This document shows, one piece after another, positions 1 to 7,219 of a stretch of DNA of 54,898 bases. The translations under genes and the position numbers were made by a program. The stretch covers positions 1 through 54,898 of the forward strand of contig QZKQ01000135.1 of NCBI GenBank assembly GCA_003599535.1, given 5' to 3'. The notes below the pieces were generated by a model. That model did no database searches, had not been told where the DNA came from, and saw only the letters and a program-made list of their open reading frames with translations. This DNA comes from Candidatus Zixiibacteriota bacterium (GTDB lineage: Bacteria; Electryoneota; B3-LCP). The first letter of the stretch is position 1. Each line of letters starts with the position of its first letter.

Positions 1-1
1 A

Positions 2-1009
2 ACCTTCCGCGACCTATCGGCCATCGAAGTGCTGCGCAAGGAGCTGGAGCAGAGCTACAGCTTCGAGGACATCATCTCCAAGAGCCCGGCCATGCTGAAG
101 CTGTTCGCCATCCTGCCGGACGTGGCCGAGAGCGATTCCACGGTGCTGATCCAGGGGCCTTCAGGCAGCGGCAAGGAGCTGTTCGCGCGGGCCGTGCACA
201 ACCTCTCGAGCCGTCGCGGCAAACCCTACGTGGTGATCAACTGCGGCAACCTGCCGGTGACGCTGTTCGAGTCGGAGCTGTTCGGGTACGTCAAGGGGGC
301 CTTCACCGACGCCAAGCGGGACAAGGCGGGCAAGATATCCACCGCCCAGGGGGGGACGGTGTTCTTCGACGAGGTGGGGGACCTGCCCTTCCCCACCCAG
401 GTGAAGCTCCTGCGACTGCTGCAGCACCACGAGTACGAGCCGGTGGGGGGGGTGCATCCGGTGCAGGCGAACATCCGGGTGGTGGCGGCCACCAACCGCG
501 ACCTGAAGCGCATGGTGGCCAAGGGGCGCTTCCGCGAGGACCTGTACTTCCGGCTGGCGGTGATCCGCTTCGAACTGCCTTCCCTGAAGGAGCGGCGGGA
601 GGACATTCCCTACCTGGTGGACAACTTCATCCGGCGGCTGAACGCGCGCAAGGGAAAGAACCTGGCGGGGGTCAGCCCGCGAGCCATGGAGGCGCTGATG
701 CAGCACGACTATCCCGGCAACGTGCGCGAGCTGGAGAACATCCTGGAATACGGGTACGCGGTGTGCCGGGGACGAATCATCGAGATTGAGCATCTGCCGG
801 GGGAAATCCAGGCGCTGACGGGGGCGCGGGAGGCGGCGGGGCCTCTGCCGCAGCTCCACCCCCTGCGGCGGTTGATGGACGAGGAGGCGGCGATCCGGCA
901 GGCGCTGGAGCGGAACGGGGGAAACCGGACGGAGGCGGCGCGGGAGCTGGGGGTGAACCGTTCGACGCTGTGGCGGAAGATGAGGCGGTACGGGATGGGG
1001 GGTGGGTGA
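2..1009 (+). CDS. Sigma-54-dependent activator, Fis-type HTH (5' end outside window)
   Basis: This is the C-terminal part of an NtrC-family enhancer-binding protein that uses ATP hydrolysis to open promoters held by sigma-54 RNA polymerase. The frame is open to the window edge, so the start and the sensory domain are missing; residues just before the AAA+ domain (FRDLSAIE) resemble a PAS-to-AAA+ linker. Visible motifs are Walker A GPSGSGKE (about nt 155-178), the sigma-54 contact loop GAFTDA (about nt 296-313), Walker B VFFDEVGDLP, and a C-terminal Fis-like helix-turn-helix (NRTEAARELGVNRSTLWRKM, about nt 930-990). The contact loop has Asp where the canonical motif GAFTGA has Gly. It lies upstream of, and collinear with, the redox operon, so it is the obvious candidate to act at the paired operators at 1314-1383. 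Family assignment is very secure; target genes are inferred. Confidence 0.93.
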   Translation, partial: TFRDLSAIEVLRKELEQSYSFEDIISKSPAMLKLFAILPDVAESDSTVLIQGPSGSGKELFARAVHNLSSRRGKPYVVINCGNLPVTLFESELFGYVKGAFTDAKRDKAGKISTAQGGTVFFDEVGDLPFPTQVKLLRLLQHHEYEPVGGVHPVQANIRVVAATNRDLKRMVAKGRFREDLYFRLAVIRFELPSLKERREDIPYLVDNFIRRLNARKGKNLAGVSPRAMEALMQHDYPGNVRELENILEYGYAVCRGRIIEIEHLPGEIQALTGAREAAGPLPQLHPLRRLMDEEAAIRQALERNGGNRTEAARELGVNRSTLWRKMRRYGMGGG

Positions 1010-1024
1010 TAGATCCTTTCCCCA

Positions 1025-1268
1025 GCCATGAATGGCCCGGTGCCCCACCGCTTGCGGTGGGATCAGCGCAGTCCGACCCCGCCCGGAAATGAATTTCCGG
1101 GCTAATTTGTTTCGATCCCGCTGAAGCGGGATGTTCTTACGTCCTGTCCCGCAGGGACCGCTGCGTGGTTGGACTGAAGCAGAGTAGCCCGGGAATTCAT
1201 TCCCGGGCGAGGCAAGCAGCCTTTTCACTAGGACTGAAGGACAGCAGCCCAGCCTTTTCAAGGCTGGG
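1025..1268. repeat. Cluster of seven short palindromes (REP-like)
   Basis: Seven perfect palindromes sit head to tail in 244 bp. They are 1025-1036 (GCCAT stem, GA loop), 1044-1061 (CCCACCGC stem, TT loop), 1081-1102 (GCCCGGAAAT stem, GA loop), 1115-1132 (ATCCCGCT stem, GA loop), 1146-1158 (GTCCC stem, GCA loop), 1187-1208 (GCCCGGGAAT stem, TC loop) and 1248-1268 (CCCAGCCTT stem, TTC loop). Units 1081 and 1187 are the same element in opposite orientation, because GA and TC loops are reverse complements. The pattern recalls REP/BIME elements mobilised by Y1 transposases, but no transposase gene is in the window. No gene is seen in 1010-1500; besides these palindromes that gap holds the operators and promoter candidate listed separately. 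Confidence 0.75.
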
Positions 1269-1313
1269 GGAGAGAAGCCGCGTTTCTTATCCTGTCCCAC
1301 CGTGCCTCCACCC

Positions 1314-1383
1314 GTTGCGTAAATCGCAACACTCTGCACCACTTCCCTGTTGCAATCCCCCTTTGCGTTGCATGATTCGCAAC
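1314..1383 (+). promoter_or_regulatory. Paired TTGC-N-GCAA operators, candidate enhancer (UAS)
   Basis: Two near-identical palindromes lie at 1314-1330 (GTTGCGTAAATCGCAAC) and 1367-1383 (GTTGCATGATTCGCAAC). Their centres are 53 bp apart, close to five helical turns, which would place two dimers on the same DNA face. An extra half-site (TGTTGCA) lies between them. This arrangement is typical of enhancer sites for sigma-54 activators, and such an activator is encoded immediately upstream. The sites precede the redox operon by about 120-190 bp. The repeats are directly visible; the protein that binds them is inferred. Confidence 0.55.
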
Positions 1384-1437
1384 GCCGGCAAGGGGGATTT
1401 GGCGCTCTTCTAACGGAATATCCGTGACTTAGGATTT

Positions 1438-1454
1438 CCGGCCCGGTTTCTGTA
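1438..1454 (+). promoter_or_regulatory. Possible degenerate -24/-12 (sigma-54) promoter
   Basis: The segment reads CCGGCCC, five bases, then CTGTA. It keeps the GGC core of the -24 element and the -24 to -12 spacing, but deviates from TTGC at -12. A start near 1465 would put the paired operators at about -90 and -143, a normal enhancer distance. A competing match (TTGGCGC, five bases, TAAC, 1399-1414) has a better -24 but would lie too close to the operators. Weak call. Confidence 0.25.
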
Positions 1455-1500
1455 TAGGGAAATTACCGTAGAGTGACGCAACGCTTTTCCCGGGATATCC

Positions 1501-2295
1501 TTGAGCGACGCATACCGACATCTGCCCGGCGAGCTGGAAGACGGCCGCTGGGTCACCCGCGTGGTGATCTCCTGCTTCGGCGAGGAGGTCGCGCCGTTGT
1601 TCAACGCGGCGCGGCGCTTCCGTTACTGGGAGATGGCCGACGGCGAGGCGCGCCGCTACCGGGAGTTGACGGCGGAAGAGCCGGGGGCGCTGCTGCGCAT
1701 CCGCCTGCTGCGCGAGGTGCGGGCTCACGTGCTGATCTGTAACGGCATCGAGCAGAGCGTGCGGCAGATGCTGGAGGCAGACGGGTATCGGGTGATCAAC
1801 GGAGTGCTGGGGTCGGCCGCCGACGCGCTGTTCGGTTTCCTGGCGGGGCAGATCGCGGTGCGCCCGCCGGAGACTTCCGAGCCGGAACCGGTGCAGCCGC
1901 ACACCGCCGACCTGGTGGCCTGGACGGAGCAGTTGTTCCGCCAGCGGGGCTGGGAGATACGCCGGGTGCAGCAGAAGAACCTCTACCCCATTGACCTGCT
2001 GGCTACGCGATCCTGCCCCGTGTGCCGCAAGGGGGTGCGGGTGGCGGTCTGCTGCGGGGCGCACGCCTACCAGGTGGACGAGGAGATCCGGGAGCTGAAC
2101 CGGGTCAGCGCGTCGGGCTACCACGCCCGGGTATACGTCCACCATGCCGTGCCCGGCGTGGCGCGCACCTGCCGTGATTTTAGCATCGAACTACTGGACC
2201 CCGACGATTTCAGCGCCGGACTGGGCCACCGGGCCGGGCCGCTGCCGCCCCTGAAGGGCCGGATCGCGGGGCATGATCAATTGAGAGAGTCCTGA
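1501..2295 (+). CDS. NifX/NifB-like (Nitro_FeMo-Co fold) protein with Cys-rich C-terminal domain
   Basis: The protein has 264 residues. Residues about 18-118 match the dinitrogenase iron-molybdenum cofactor-binding fold (RVVISCFGEEVAPLFNAARR... ICNGIEQSVRQ), a family that handles metal-sulfur clusters or cofactors and is often found outside nitrogen fixation. A second domain (about 135-230) carries C172-x2-C175 and a C184-C185 pair, which could bind a metal or iron-sulfur cluster. No membrane segment or signal peptide is seen. The start is TTG; no in-frame ATG lies upstream and the frame closes soon after. It ends 13 nt before the iron-sulfur subunit gene and is the first gene of the redox operon, so a role in cluster assembly or regulation of that complex is plausible but inferred. 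No nif structural genes are present. Confidence 0.7.
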   Translation: MSDAYRHLPGELEDGRWVTRVVISCFGEEVAPLFNAARRFRYWEMADGEARRYRELTAEEPGALLRIRLLREVRAHVLICNGIEQSVRQMLEADGYRVINGVLGSAADALFGFLAGQIAVRPPETSEPEPVQPHTADLVAWTEQLFRQRGWEIRRVQQKNLYPIDLLATRSCPVCRKGVRVAVCCGAHAYQVDEEIRELNRVSASGYHARVYVHHAVPGVARTCRDFSIELLDPDDFSAGLGHRAGPLPPLKGRIAGHDQLRES

Positions 2296-2308
2296 TTCGA
2301 CGGTAGCC

Positions 2309-3733
2309 ATGAAAGTGAATCCCTTATCCCCCGAGGAGAGGCAGAAGGCCTTCGCCAATTCCAAGAAGCCGGAGGTGGTTCGCCGCCAGCAGTTGCCGGT
2401 GCAGTACCACGTCGAGGATCACGATCTGCAGGATCGCCCCCGCCGCTTCCTGGAAGCCTTCGCCGCCATCCTCAAGCACACCAACTACCGGCCCGCCCTG
2501 GAGCATTACGTGCGGGTCAGCGCCAAGTGCTCGCGCTGCACCACGCACTGCCAGGTTTACCTGGCCACGGGCGACCCCCGCGACGTCCCCTGCAACCGCT
2601 CGGAGCTGCTGCTCTGGGTTTACCGCCGGCACTTCACCGTGGCCGGGGTGCTGCGGGGGAGGCTGACCGCCGATCCGGGCCTGACCGACGAGCATATCCA
2701 ACGCATGGCGGCTTCCTTCTACGACTGCACCGCCTGCCGCCGCTGCCATTTCGAATGCCCCCTGGGGGTGGATCACGCGCTGATCACTCACCTGGGGCGC
2801 TACATCCTGTCGGAGATCGGCATCGCGCCGCGGGCCCTGGTGGTCAGCGTGCGCGAGCAGTTGATCGGGGCTTCCGGGAACACCTCCGCCATTCCCGTCC
2901 CGGCGCTGCTGGACACCCTGGAATTCCTGTCCGACGACATGAAGGAGGAGAAGGGAGTTGACATCCCCTTCCCCATTGACCAGGAGGGGGCAGAATACCT
3001 GTTCCTGCCGGCAGTGTCCGACTTTCTGATGGAAGCCGACACCCTGATGGGCAATGCCGCCGTGTTCGCCGCCACGGGCGACCGGTGGACCGTGGGCACC
3101 GGCTATTTCGACGGCATCAACTATGGCCTGTTCTACAGCGACCAGGTGTTGGAGAAGGTGCTGCTGAAAATCAAGGCCGAGGCCGAGCGCCTGAAGGTGA
3201 AGAAGATCCTGATCGGCGAATGCGGGCACGCCTCGCGCACGGCCAAGTTCTTCTACCCCACTTACTGCGGCGGCAAAGAGGCGTTGCCGGTCATCAACAT
3301 CATGGAGTACACCTGGCAACGGTGGAAGGAAGGCCGGATCAAACTGAATCCCGACGTCATCACGGAAAAGGTCACCTACCACGACCCCTGCAACATCGCC
3401 CGGCCGGGGTGGATCGTGAACCAGCCCCGGGAGCTGCTGAAGGCCTTCTGCCGCGACTACGTGGAGATGACTCCGGGCGGCCGCGACAACATCTGCTGCG
3501 GGGGCGGGGGCGGCACCGTGTCCATCGACGAGATCCGTCCCTACCGAACCATCGTGGGAGGCCGGGCCAAGGCTGAGCAGATCCGGGCCACCGGGGCCAA
3601 GTACGTGGTCGCGCCCTGCGCCAACTGCAAGAAGCAGCTGCGCGAGCTGGTGGAAGACAACGGCATTGACTGCGAGATCGTGGGGCTGCACGACCTGCTC
3701 TACAAGGCCATCGTTTTCGATAAACAAGGTTAG
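2309..3733 (+). CDS. HdrD/DsrK/HmcF-like iron-sulfur oxidoreductase subunit
   Basis: This 474-residue cytoplasmic protein has no membrane segment. It carries two N-terminal [4Fe-4S]-type motifs: C74, C77, C81 with C95 as a probable variant motif, and the canonical C140-x2-C143-x2-C146-x3-C150-P. The C-terminal half holds two CCG-type cysteine-rich domains like those of heterodisulfide reductase HdrD, with the signature DPC...CCGGGG...CANC (residues about 350-440). In HdrD the CCG domains bind the noncubane cluster that reduces disulfides; in DsrK and HmcF the related domain faces the cytoplasm and passes electrons to or from a thiol/disulfide or unknown partner. The gene is followed 11 nt later by a cytochrome b subunit, the same partnership as DsrK-DsrM, HmcF-HmcE and HdrD-HdrE. 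The start ATG has only a weak ribosome-binding site. The substrate is not deducible. Confidence 0.88.
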   Translation: MKVNPLSPEERQKAFANSKKPEVVRRQQLPVQYHVEDHDLQDRPRRFLEAFAAILKHTNYRPALEHYVRVSAKCSRCTTHCQVYLATGDPRDVPCNRSELLLWVYRRHFTVAGVLRGRLTADPGLTDEHIQRMAASFYDCTACRRCHFECPLGVDHALITHLGRYILSEIGIAPRALVVSVREQLIGASGNTSAIPVPALLDTLEFLSDDMKEEKGVDIPFPIDQEGAEYLFLPAVSDFLMEADTLMGNAAVFAATGDRWTVGTGYFDGINYGLFYSDQVLEKVLLKIKAEAERLKVKKILIGECGHASRTAKFFYPTYCGGKEALPVINIMEYTWQRWKEGRIKLNPDVITEKVTYHDPCNIARPGWIVNQPRELLKAFCRDYVEMTPGGRDNICCGGGGGTVSIDEIRPYRTIVGGRAKAEQIRATGAKYVVAPCANCKKQLRELVEDNGIDCEIVGLHDLLYKAIVFDKQG

Positions 3734-3738
3734 GAGGA
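3732..3738 (+). promoter_or_regulatory. Strong Shine-Dalgarno that fixes a TTG start
   Basis: AGGAGGA overlaps the TAG stop of the iron-sulfur gene and lies 6 nt upstream of TTG 3745. The nearby ATG at 3753 is in another frame, so this site decides in favour of the TTG start of the cytochrome b subunit. Confidence 0.7.
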
Positions 3739-3744
3739 TTCCCC

Positions 3745-4539
3745 TTGCAGGCATGGATCGAATTCGGCCAGGGGCCGCTGTTCCGCTTCGCCTTCGTCTT
3801 GATGGCCCTGGGCCTGGCGCGGATCTTCGTGCTGACCCTGGTCAACGTCGCCGAAGCGTACCGCCGCAACCCCGACAAGATCATCAACTACCGGGAAGTG
3901 TTCAACAAGACCGTCGCCTGGTTCATCCCGGCCGGCCGGCTGTGGCGCAAGCGACCGGTGTACAGCCTCGTGTCGTTCCTGTTTCACGCCGGCCTGATCC
4001 TGGTGCCGCTGTTCCTGGCGGCGCACGTGAGCCTGTGGCGGCAGTCCACCGGCTTCGGCTGGTTTTCCCTGCCCCAGGGGCTGGCCGACGCCCTGACCCT
4101 GATCGCCCTGGCCGGCGCGCTGATCCTGTTCCTGATGCGAGCGTTCTACGCCCCGGCGCGGGCCCTAAGCCGCCGGCAGGACTACGCCTGGCCCCTGCTG
4201 CTGGCGGTCCCCTTCCTCACGGGGTACTTGATGGTCAACGTTTCGGTAAGCGCCTCCGGGTACCAGTGGATGATGCTGCTGCACCTCTATTCGGCGGCCC
4301 TGATCATGATCCTGATCCCCTTCACCAAGATCGCTCACTGCATCCTGGCGCCGCTGTCGCAGGTGGTCACGGCGGTCAGTTGGAAGTTCCCCGCCGGGGC
4401 CGGCGACCGGGTGCTGGAGACGCTGGGGCTGGAGGATCGGCCCACCTGGGTGGACAAGCCGCGGCTGGGCATCGAACGGGAGATGACGCGTGAACTGCCG
4501 GAAGTGAAGCCGGCGGAGAAGGAAGCCAAAGCCTCATGA
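3745..4539 (+). CDS. NarI/DsrM/HmcE-like membrane cytochrome b subunit
   Basis: This 264-residue integral membrane protein has five clear hydrophobic helices (about residues 8-30, 70-92, 108-130, 145-165, 174-200). Histidines in the second helix (FHAGLILVPLFLAAH) and in the fifth (LLHLY ... FTKIAH) are suitable haem b ligands, as in the nitrate reductase gamma-subunit family. It would move electrons between membrane quinone or periplasmic carriers and the cytoplasmic iron-sulfur subunit encoded just upstream. Translation starts at TTG, supported by a strong Shine-Dalgarno. Its stop overlaps the start of the next gene (ATGA), indicating translational coupling. The charged C-terminal tail is probably cytoplasmic. 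Confidence 0.82.
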   Translation: MQAWIEFGQGPLFRFAFVLMALGLARIFVLTLVNVAEAYRRNPDKIINYREVFNKTVAWFIPAGRLWRKRPVYSLVSFLFHAGLILVPLFLAAHVSLWRQSTGFGWFSLPQGLADALTLIALAGALILFLMRAFYAPARALSRRQDYAWPLLLAVPFLTGYLMVNVSVSASGYQWMMLLHLYSAALIMILIPFTKIAHCILAPLSQVVTAVSWKFPAGAGDRVLETLGLEDRPTWVDKPRLGIEREMTRELPEVKPAEKEAKAS

Positions 4540-5306
4540 AAGCGATTCTGACCGACACCACCCTGTGCATCGGCTGCCGGGATTGCGTGGTGGCCTGCCG
4601 CAAGGCCAATGCCCTGGAACCGGAAGTGCCGCGCCGCTGGGAAACCCGCGACGGCCTGTCGGCGCGCAACTGGACCAGCATCGTGGAACGGCCCGGCCCG
4701 GTGTACGTGCGCAAGCAATGCCGCCACTGCCTGGAACCGGCCTGCGCCTCCGCCTGCCCCGTCGGCGCCCTGCGCCGCACGCCGGAAGGTGCGGTGGTCT
4801 ATGACGGATCCAAGTGTATGGGCTGCCGCTACTGCATGATGGCCTGCCCCTACGGTATCCCCCGCTACGACTGGGACCTCGCCGTGCCCTACGTGCGCAA
4901 GTGCATCCTGTGTTACGACCGCCTGAAGGAGGGCAAGCAGCCGGCCTGCACGGAGATCTGTCCCACCGAAGCCACCATCTTCGGCGACCGCGAGGCGCTG
5001 CTGCAGGAAGCCCGCCGCCGCATTCGTGAAAATCCCGGCCGCTACGCGGACAAGATCTGGGGCGAAACCGAAGTGGGCGGCACCTCCGTGTTCTACATTT
5101 CCGACGCCGATTTAAGCTTCCTGACCCGGGGCCGGGAACTGGCCCAAACCCCCATGCCGGCGCACACCGCTTCGGCCATGCATGCCGTGCCCTTCGCCTT
5201 TTTCGGCATGGCCGCAACCATGGCGGGAATCTCCTGGATCATCGGCCGGCGCATGGACTTGCAGCAGAAATCTCCGGAAGACAAAAAGGACGACGACCAT
5301 GAATAG
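4536..5306 (+). CDS. Four-cluster ferredoxin subunit with C-terminal membrane anchor (HmcB/DsrO/NrfC-like)
   Basis: The 256-residue protein contains four cysteine clusters expected to hold four [4Fe-4S] centres: CIGCRDCVVAC (from residue 11), CRHCLEPACASACP, CMGCRYCMMACPYG, and CILCYDRL...ACTEICP. A hydrophobic segment near the C terminus (about 216-236, AFFGMAATMAGISWII) should anchor it next to the NrfD-like subunit, as in HmcB and FdnH. No twin-arginine signal is visible at the N terminus, unlike DsrO, so the side of the membrane is uncertain. It overlaps the preceding gene by 4 nt and the following one by 8 nt, so the subunits are probably made in fixed proportion. Confidence 0.88.
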   Translation: MKAILTDTTLCIGCRDCVVACRKANALEPEVPRRWETRDGLSARNWTSIVERPGPVYVRKQCRHCLEPACASACPVGALRRTPEGAVVYDGSKCMGCRYCMMACPYGIPRYDWDLAVPYVRKCILCYDRLKEGKQPACTEICPTEATIFGDREALLQEARRRIRENPGRYADKIWGETEVGGTSVFYISDADLSFLTRGRELAQTPMPAHTASAMHAVPFAFFGMAATMAGISWIIGRRMDLQQKSPEDKKDDDHE

Positions 5307-7218
5307 GGTCCGCAATTTCAAACTGTTTCTCTGGGCGCTGCTGGGGCTGGGAGCGGCGGTGGGCACGGCCCGCTTCATGTTCGGCCTGGGGGCCACCACC
5401 AACCTGTCCGACGCCGTCCCCTGGGGCCTGTGGATCGGCTTCGATGTCATGAGCGGCGTGGCCCTGGCGGCGGGCGGCTTCGTGCTGACGGCCACGGTCT
5501 ACATCTTCCGCCTGGAGCGCTTCCACGGCATCGTGCGCGCCGCGGTGCTGACCGCCTTCCTGGGCTACGTGGCGGTGGCTGTAGGACTGCTCTTCGACCT
5601 GGGTCTGCCCTGGAACATCTGGCACATGATCATCTTCTGGAACCCGCATTCGCCGCTGTTCGAAGTCGGCTGGTGCGTGATGCTCTACCTGACCGTGCTG
5701 CTGCTGGAGTTCTTCCCGGTGCCGGCGGAATCCTTCTCCGGGCTGGCGAAGGTCCGCAACTTCCTGGTGAAGCTGCGCCTGCCCCTGGTCATCGCCGGAA
5801 TTTCCCTGTCCACCCTGCACCAGTCGTCCCTGGGGTCGCTGTTCCTGATCATGCCCTACCACGTGCACCCGCTGTGGTATTCGCCCATCCTGCCGGTGAT
5901 CTTCTTCCTCTCGGCCATCGCCCTGGGACTTATGATGGTCACTTTCGAAGGGCTGATTTCATCGTACCTGTACCGCCGGGCGCCGGAGACCGATATCCTG
6001 GCCAAACTGGGCGCGGCGGCGCGTTGGGTCCTGCTGCTGTACCTGGGGGTGCGCTTCACCGACCTGGCGGCGCGGGGGCAGTTGGGGCACCTGGCCGATG
6101 GCGGGTGGCAGGTCACCCTGTTCTGGATGGAAATCGCCCTGTCGGCGGCGATCCCCGCCGCCCTGCTGTTCATCCCCCGGGTGCGCCACAGCCTGGCGGG
6201 CCTGTGGATCGTGGCGCCCATGGCGGTGACCGGCATCGTCTTCAACCGTATCAATGTGGGCGGCCTGGTGCACCAGCAGCGCGGGGAAACGCTGTACCTG
6301 CCGGCCTGGACGGAGATTGCCATCAGCGCGGCAGTGGTGGCGGCAGCGGCCCTGGCCTTCCTCTACTTCGTGGAAAAATTCCACGTGTGGGAACGGCGGC
6401 CGCAGGACCCGGAAGCCGCGCCCGCGGCGCTGCCCCGGTTCGACGTCGCCAGCTTCGCCTCCCTGGGATCCCCCCTGGTGCGTTCCCGAACCCTCTATTC
6501 GCTGGCCTTCGTATTCGCCGCAGCCTTCGGCTTTTCCCTGCTGTCGGGGGAGGCGCTGTCCAGCCGGGGGGTGGACCCCGCGCCGGTGGAAGAGGCGCGC
6601 GGCGGGGACACCCTGTGGATTGACGGCAATCTGGATGGTTTCGGCACGGCCTTTGCCCACCGGAGGCACGTGGAACGTCTCGGCGGCGATTCCACCTCCT
6701 GCGCCCTGTGCCATCACCTGAATGTGCCCCGGGACCGCCAGTCGGGGTGCTACAGTTGCCACCGCGACATGTACAGCGTCAGCGACGCCTTCGGCCACGA
6801 CCGGCACGCCTCGCCCGCCGGCGCCGCCCTGGGCTGCTTCGACTGCCACGCGCCGGACGCGGTCAAGTCCGCCCAAAGCGCGAAGGAATGCGCCGACTGC
6901 CACAAGGACCTGATCCCGGCGGGGGCGGTCATCGAAGTGGAGGATTACCAGGCAGCGGGCTACACCGAGGCCATGCACCAGGTCTGCCTGGGGTGCCATC
7001 AGCAGCAGGCCGAGGCGGTGGAAAAACCGGACCTGCCCCGCTGCGGTACCTGCCACCGCGAACACAAGCTGCTGGTGGACGATCCGCTCCTGGCGCAGCG
7101 CTACCAGCGGCTGGAAAGCCGGGGCGTCATCGTGCCGGAAGTCCTGGAAGAGCATTTTCAGGGGATTCGCCTGGCCGCGTTGCCCCAGGAACCGGTAACC
7201 CAGATTGACGAGCCGTAA
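5299..7218 (+). CDS. NrfD/HmcC-like membrane subunit fused to a six-haem cytochrome c domain
   Basis: The protein has 639 residues. The N-terminal part (about 1-375) is a polytopic NrfD/PsrC-type membrane protein with about ten hydrophobic helices, which in this family binds quinol. After one more hydrophobic stretch (about 395-415) comes a C-terminal domain with six CXXCH haem sites (CALCH, CYSCH, CFDCH, CADCH, CLGCH, CGTCH; nt about 6700-7060) and extra histidine pairs (HRRH, HDRH) typical of bis-His cytochrome c3-like domains. In Hmc, Tmc, Qrc and Dsr complexes the NrfD-like and cytochrome subunits are normally separate; here they form one chain. ATG 5299 was chosen because the first membrane helix follows it and it overlaps the preceding stop; an upstream extension in the same frame lies inside the ferredoxin gene. 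Cytochrome domain is inferred to be periplasmic. Confidence 0.87.
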   Translation: MNRVRNFKLFLWALLGLGAAVGTARFMFGLGATTNLSDAVPWGLWIGFDVMSGVALAAGGFVLTATVYIFRLERFHGIVRAAVLTAFLGYVAVAVGLLFDLGLPWNIWHMIIFWNPHSPLFEVGWCVMLYLTVLLLEFFPVPAESFSGLAKVRNFLVKLRLPLVIAGISLSTLHQSSLGSLFLIMPYHVHPLWYSPILPVIFFLSAIALGLMMVTFEGLISSYLYRRAPETDILAKLGAAARWVLLLYLGVRFTDLAARGQLGHLADGGWQVTLFWMEIALSAAIPAALLFIPRVRHSLAGLWIVAPMAVTGIVFNRINVGGLVHQQRGETLYLPAWTEIAISAAVVAAAALAFLYFVEKFHVWERRPQDPEAAPAALPRFDVASFASLGSPLVRSRTLYSLAFVFAAAFGFSLLSGEALSSRGVDPAPVEEARGGDTLWIDGNLDGFGTAFAHRRHVERLGGDSTSCALCHHLNVPRDRQSGCYSCHRDMYSVSDAFGHDRHASPAGAALGCFDCHAPDAVKSAQSAKECADCHKDLIPAGAVIEVEDYQAAGYTEAMHQVCLGCHQQQAEAVEKPDLPRCGTCHREHKLLVDDPLLAQRYQRLESRGVIVPEVLEEHFQGIRLAALPQEPVTQIDEP

Positions 7219-7219
7219 C

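Noticed and set aside
1025-1268. CRISPR array
   Set aside because: The units are palindromes with different stems and irregular spacing; there is no constant direct repeat, no uniform spacer and no cas gene.
1399-1414. Alternative sigma-54 promoter (TTGGCGC, 5 bp, TAAC)
   Set aside because: The -24 half is good but the -12 half is poor, and it would lie only about 25 bp from the nearer operator, too close for enhancer looping.
2309-7218. Naming the complex DsrMKJOP
   Set aside because: The subunit types fit Dsr, Hmc, Tmc and Qrc relatives alike. The ferredoxin lacks a Tat signal, no triheme DsrJ gene is present and no dsrAB is in view, so a specific name is not justified.
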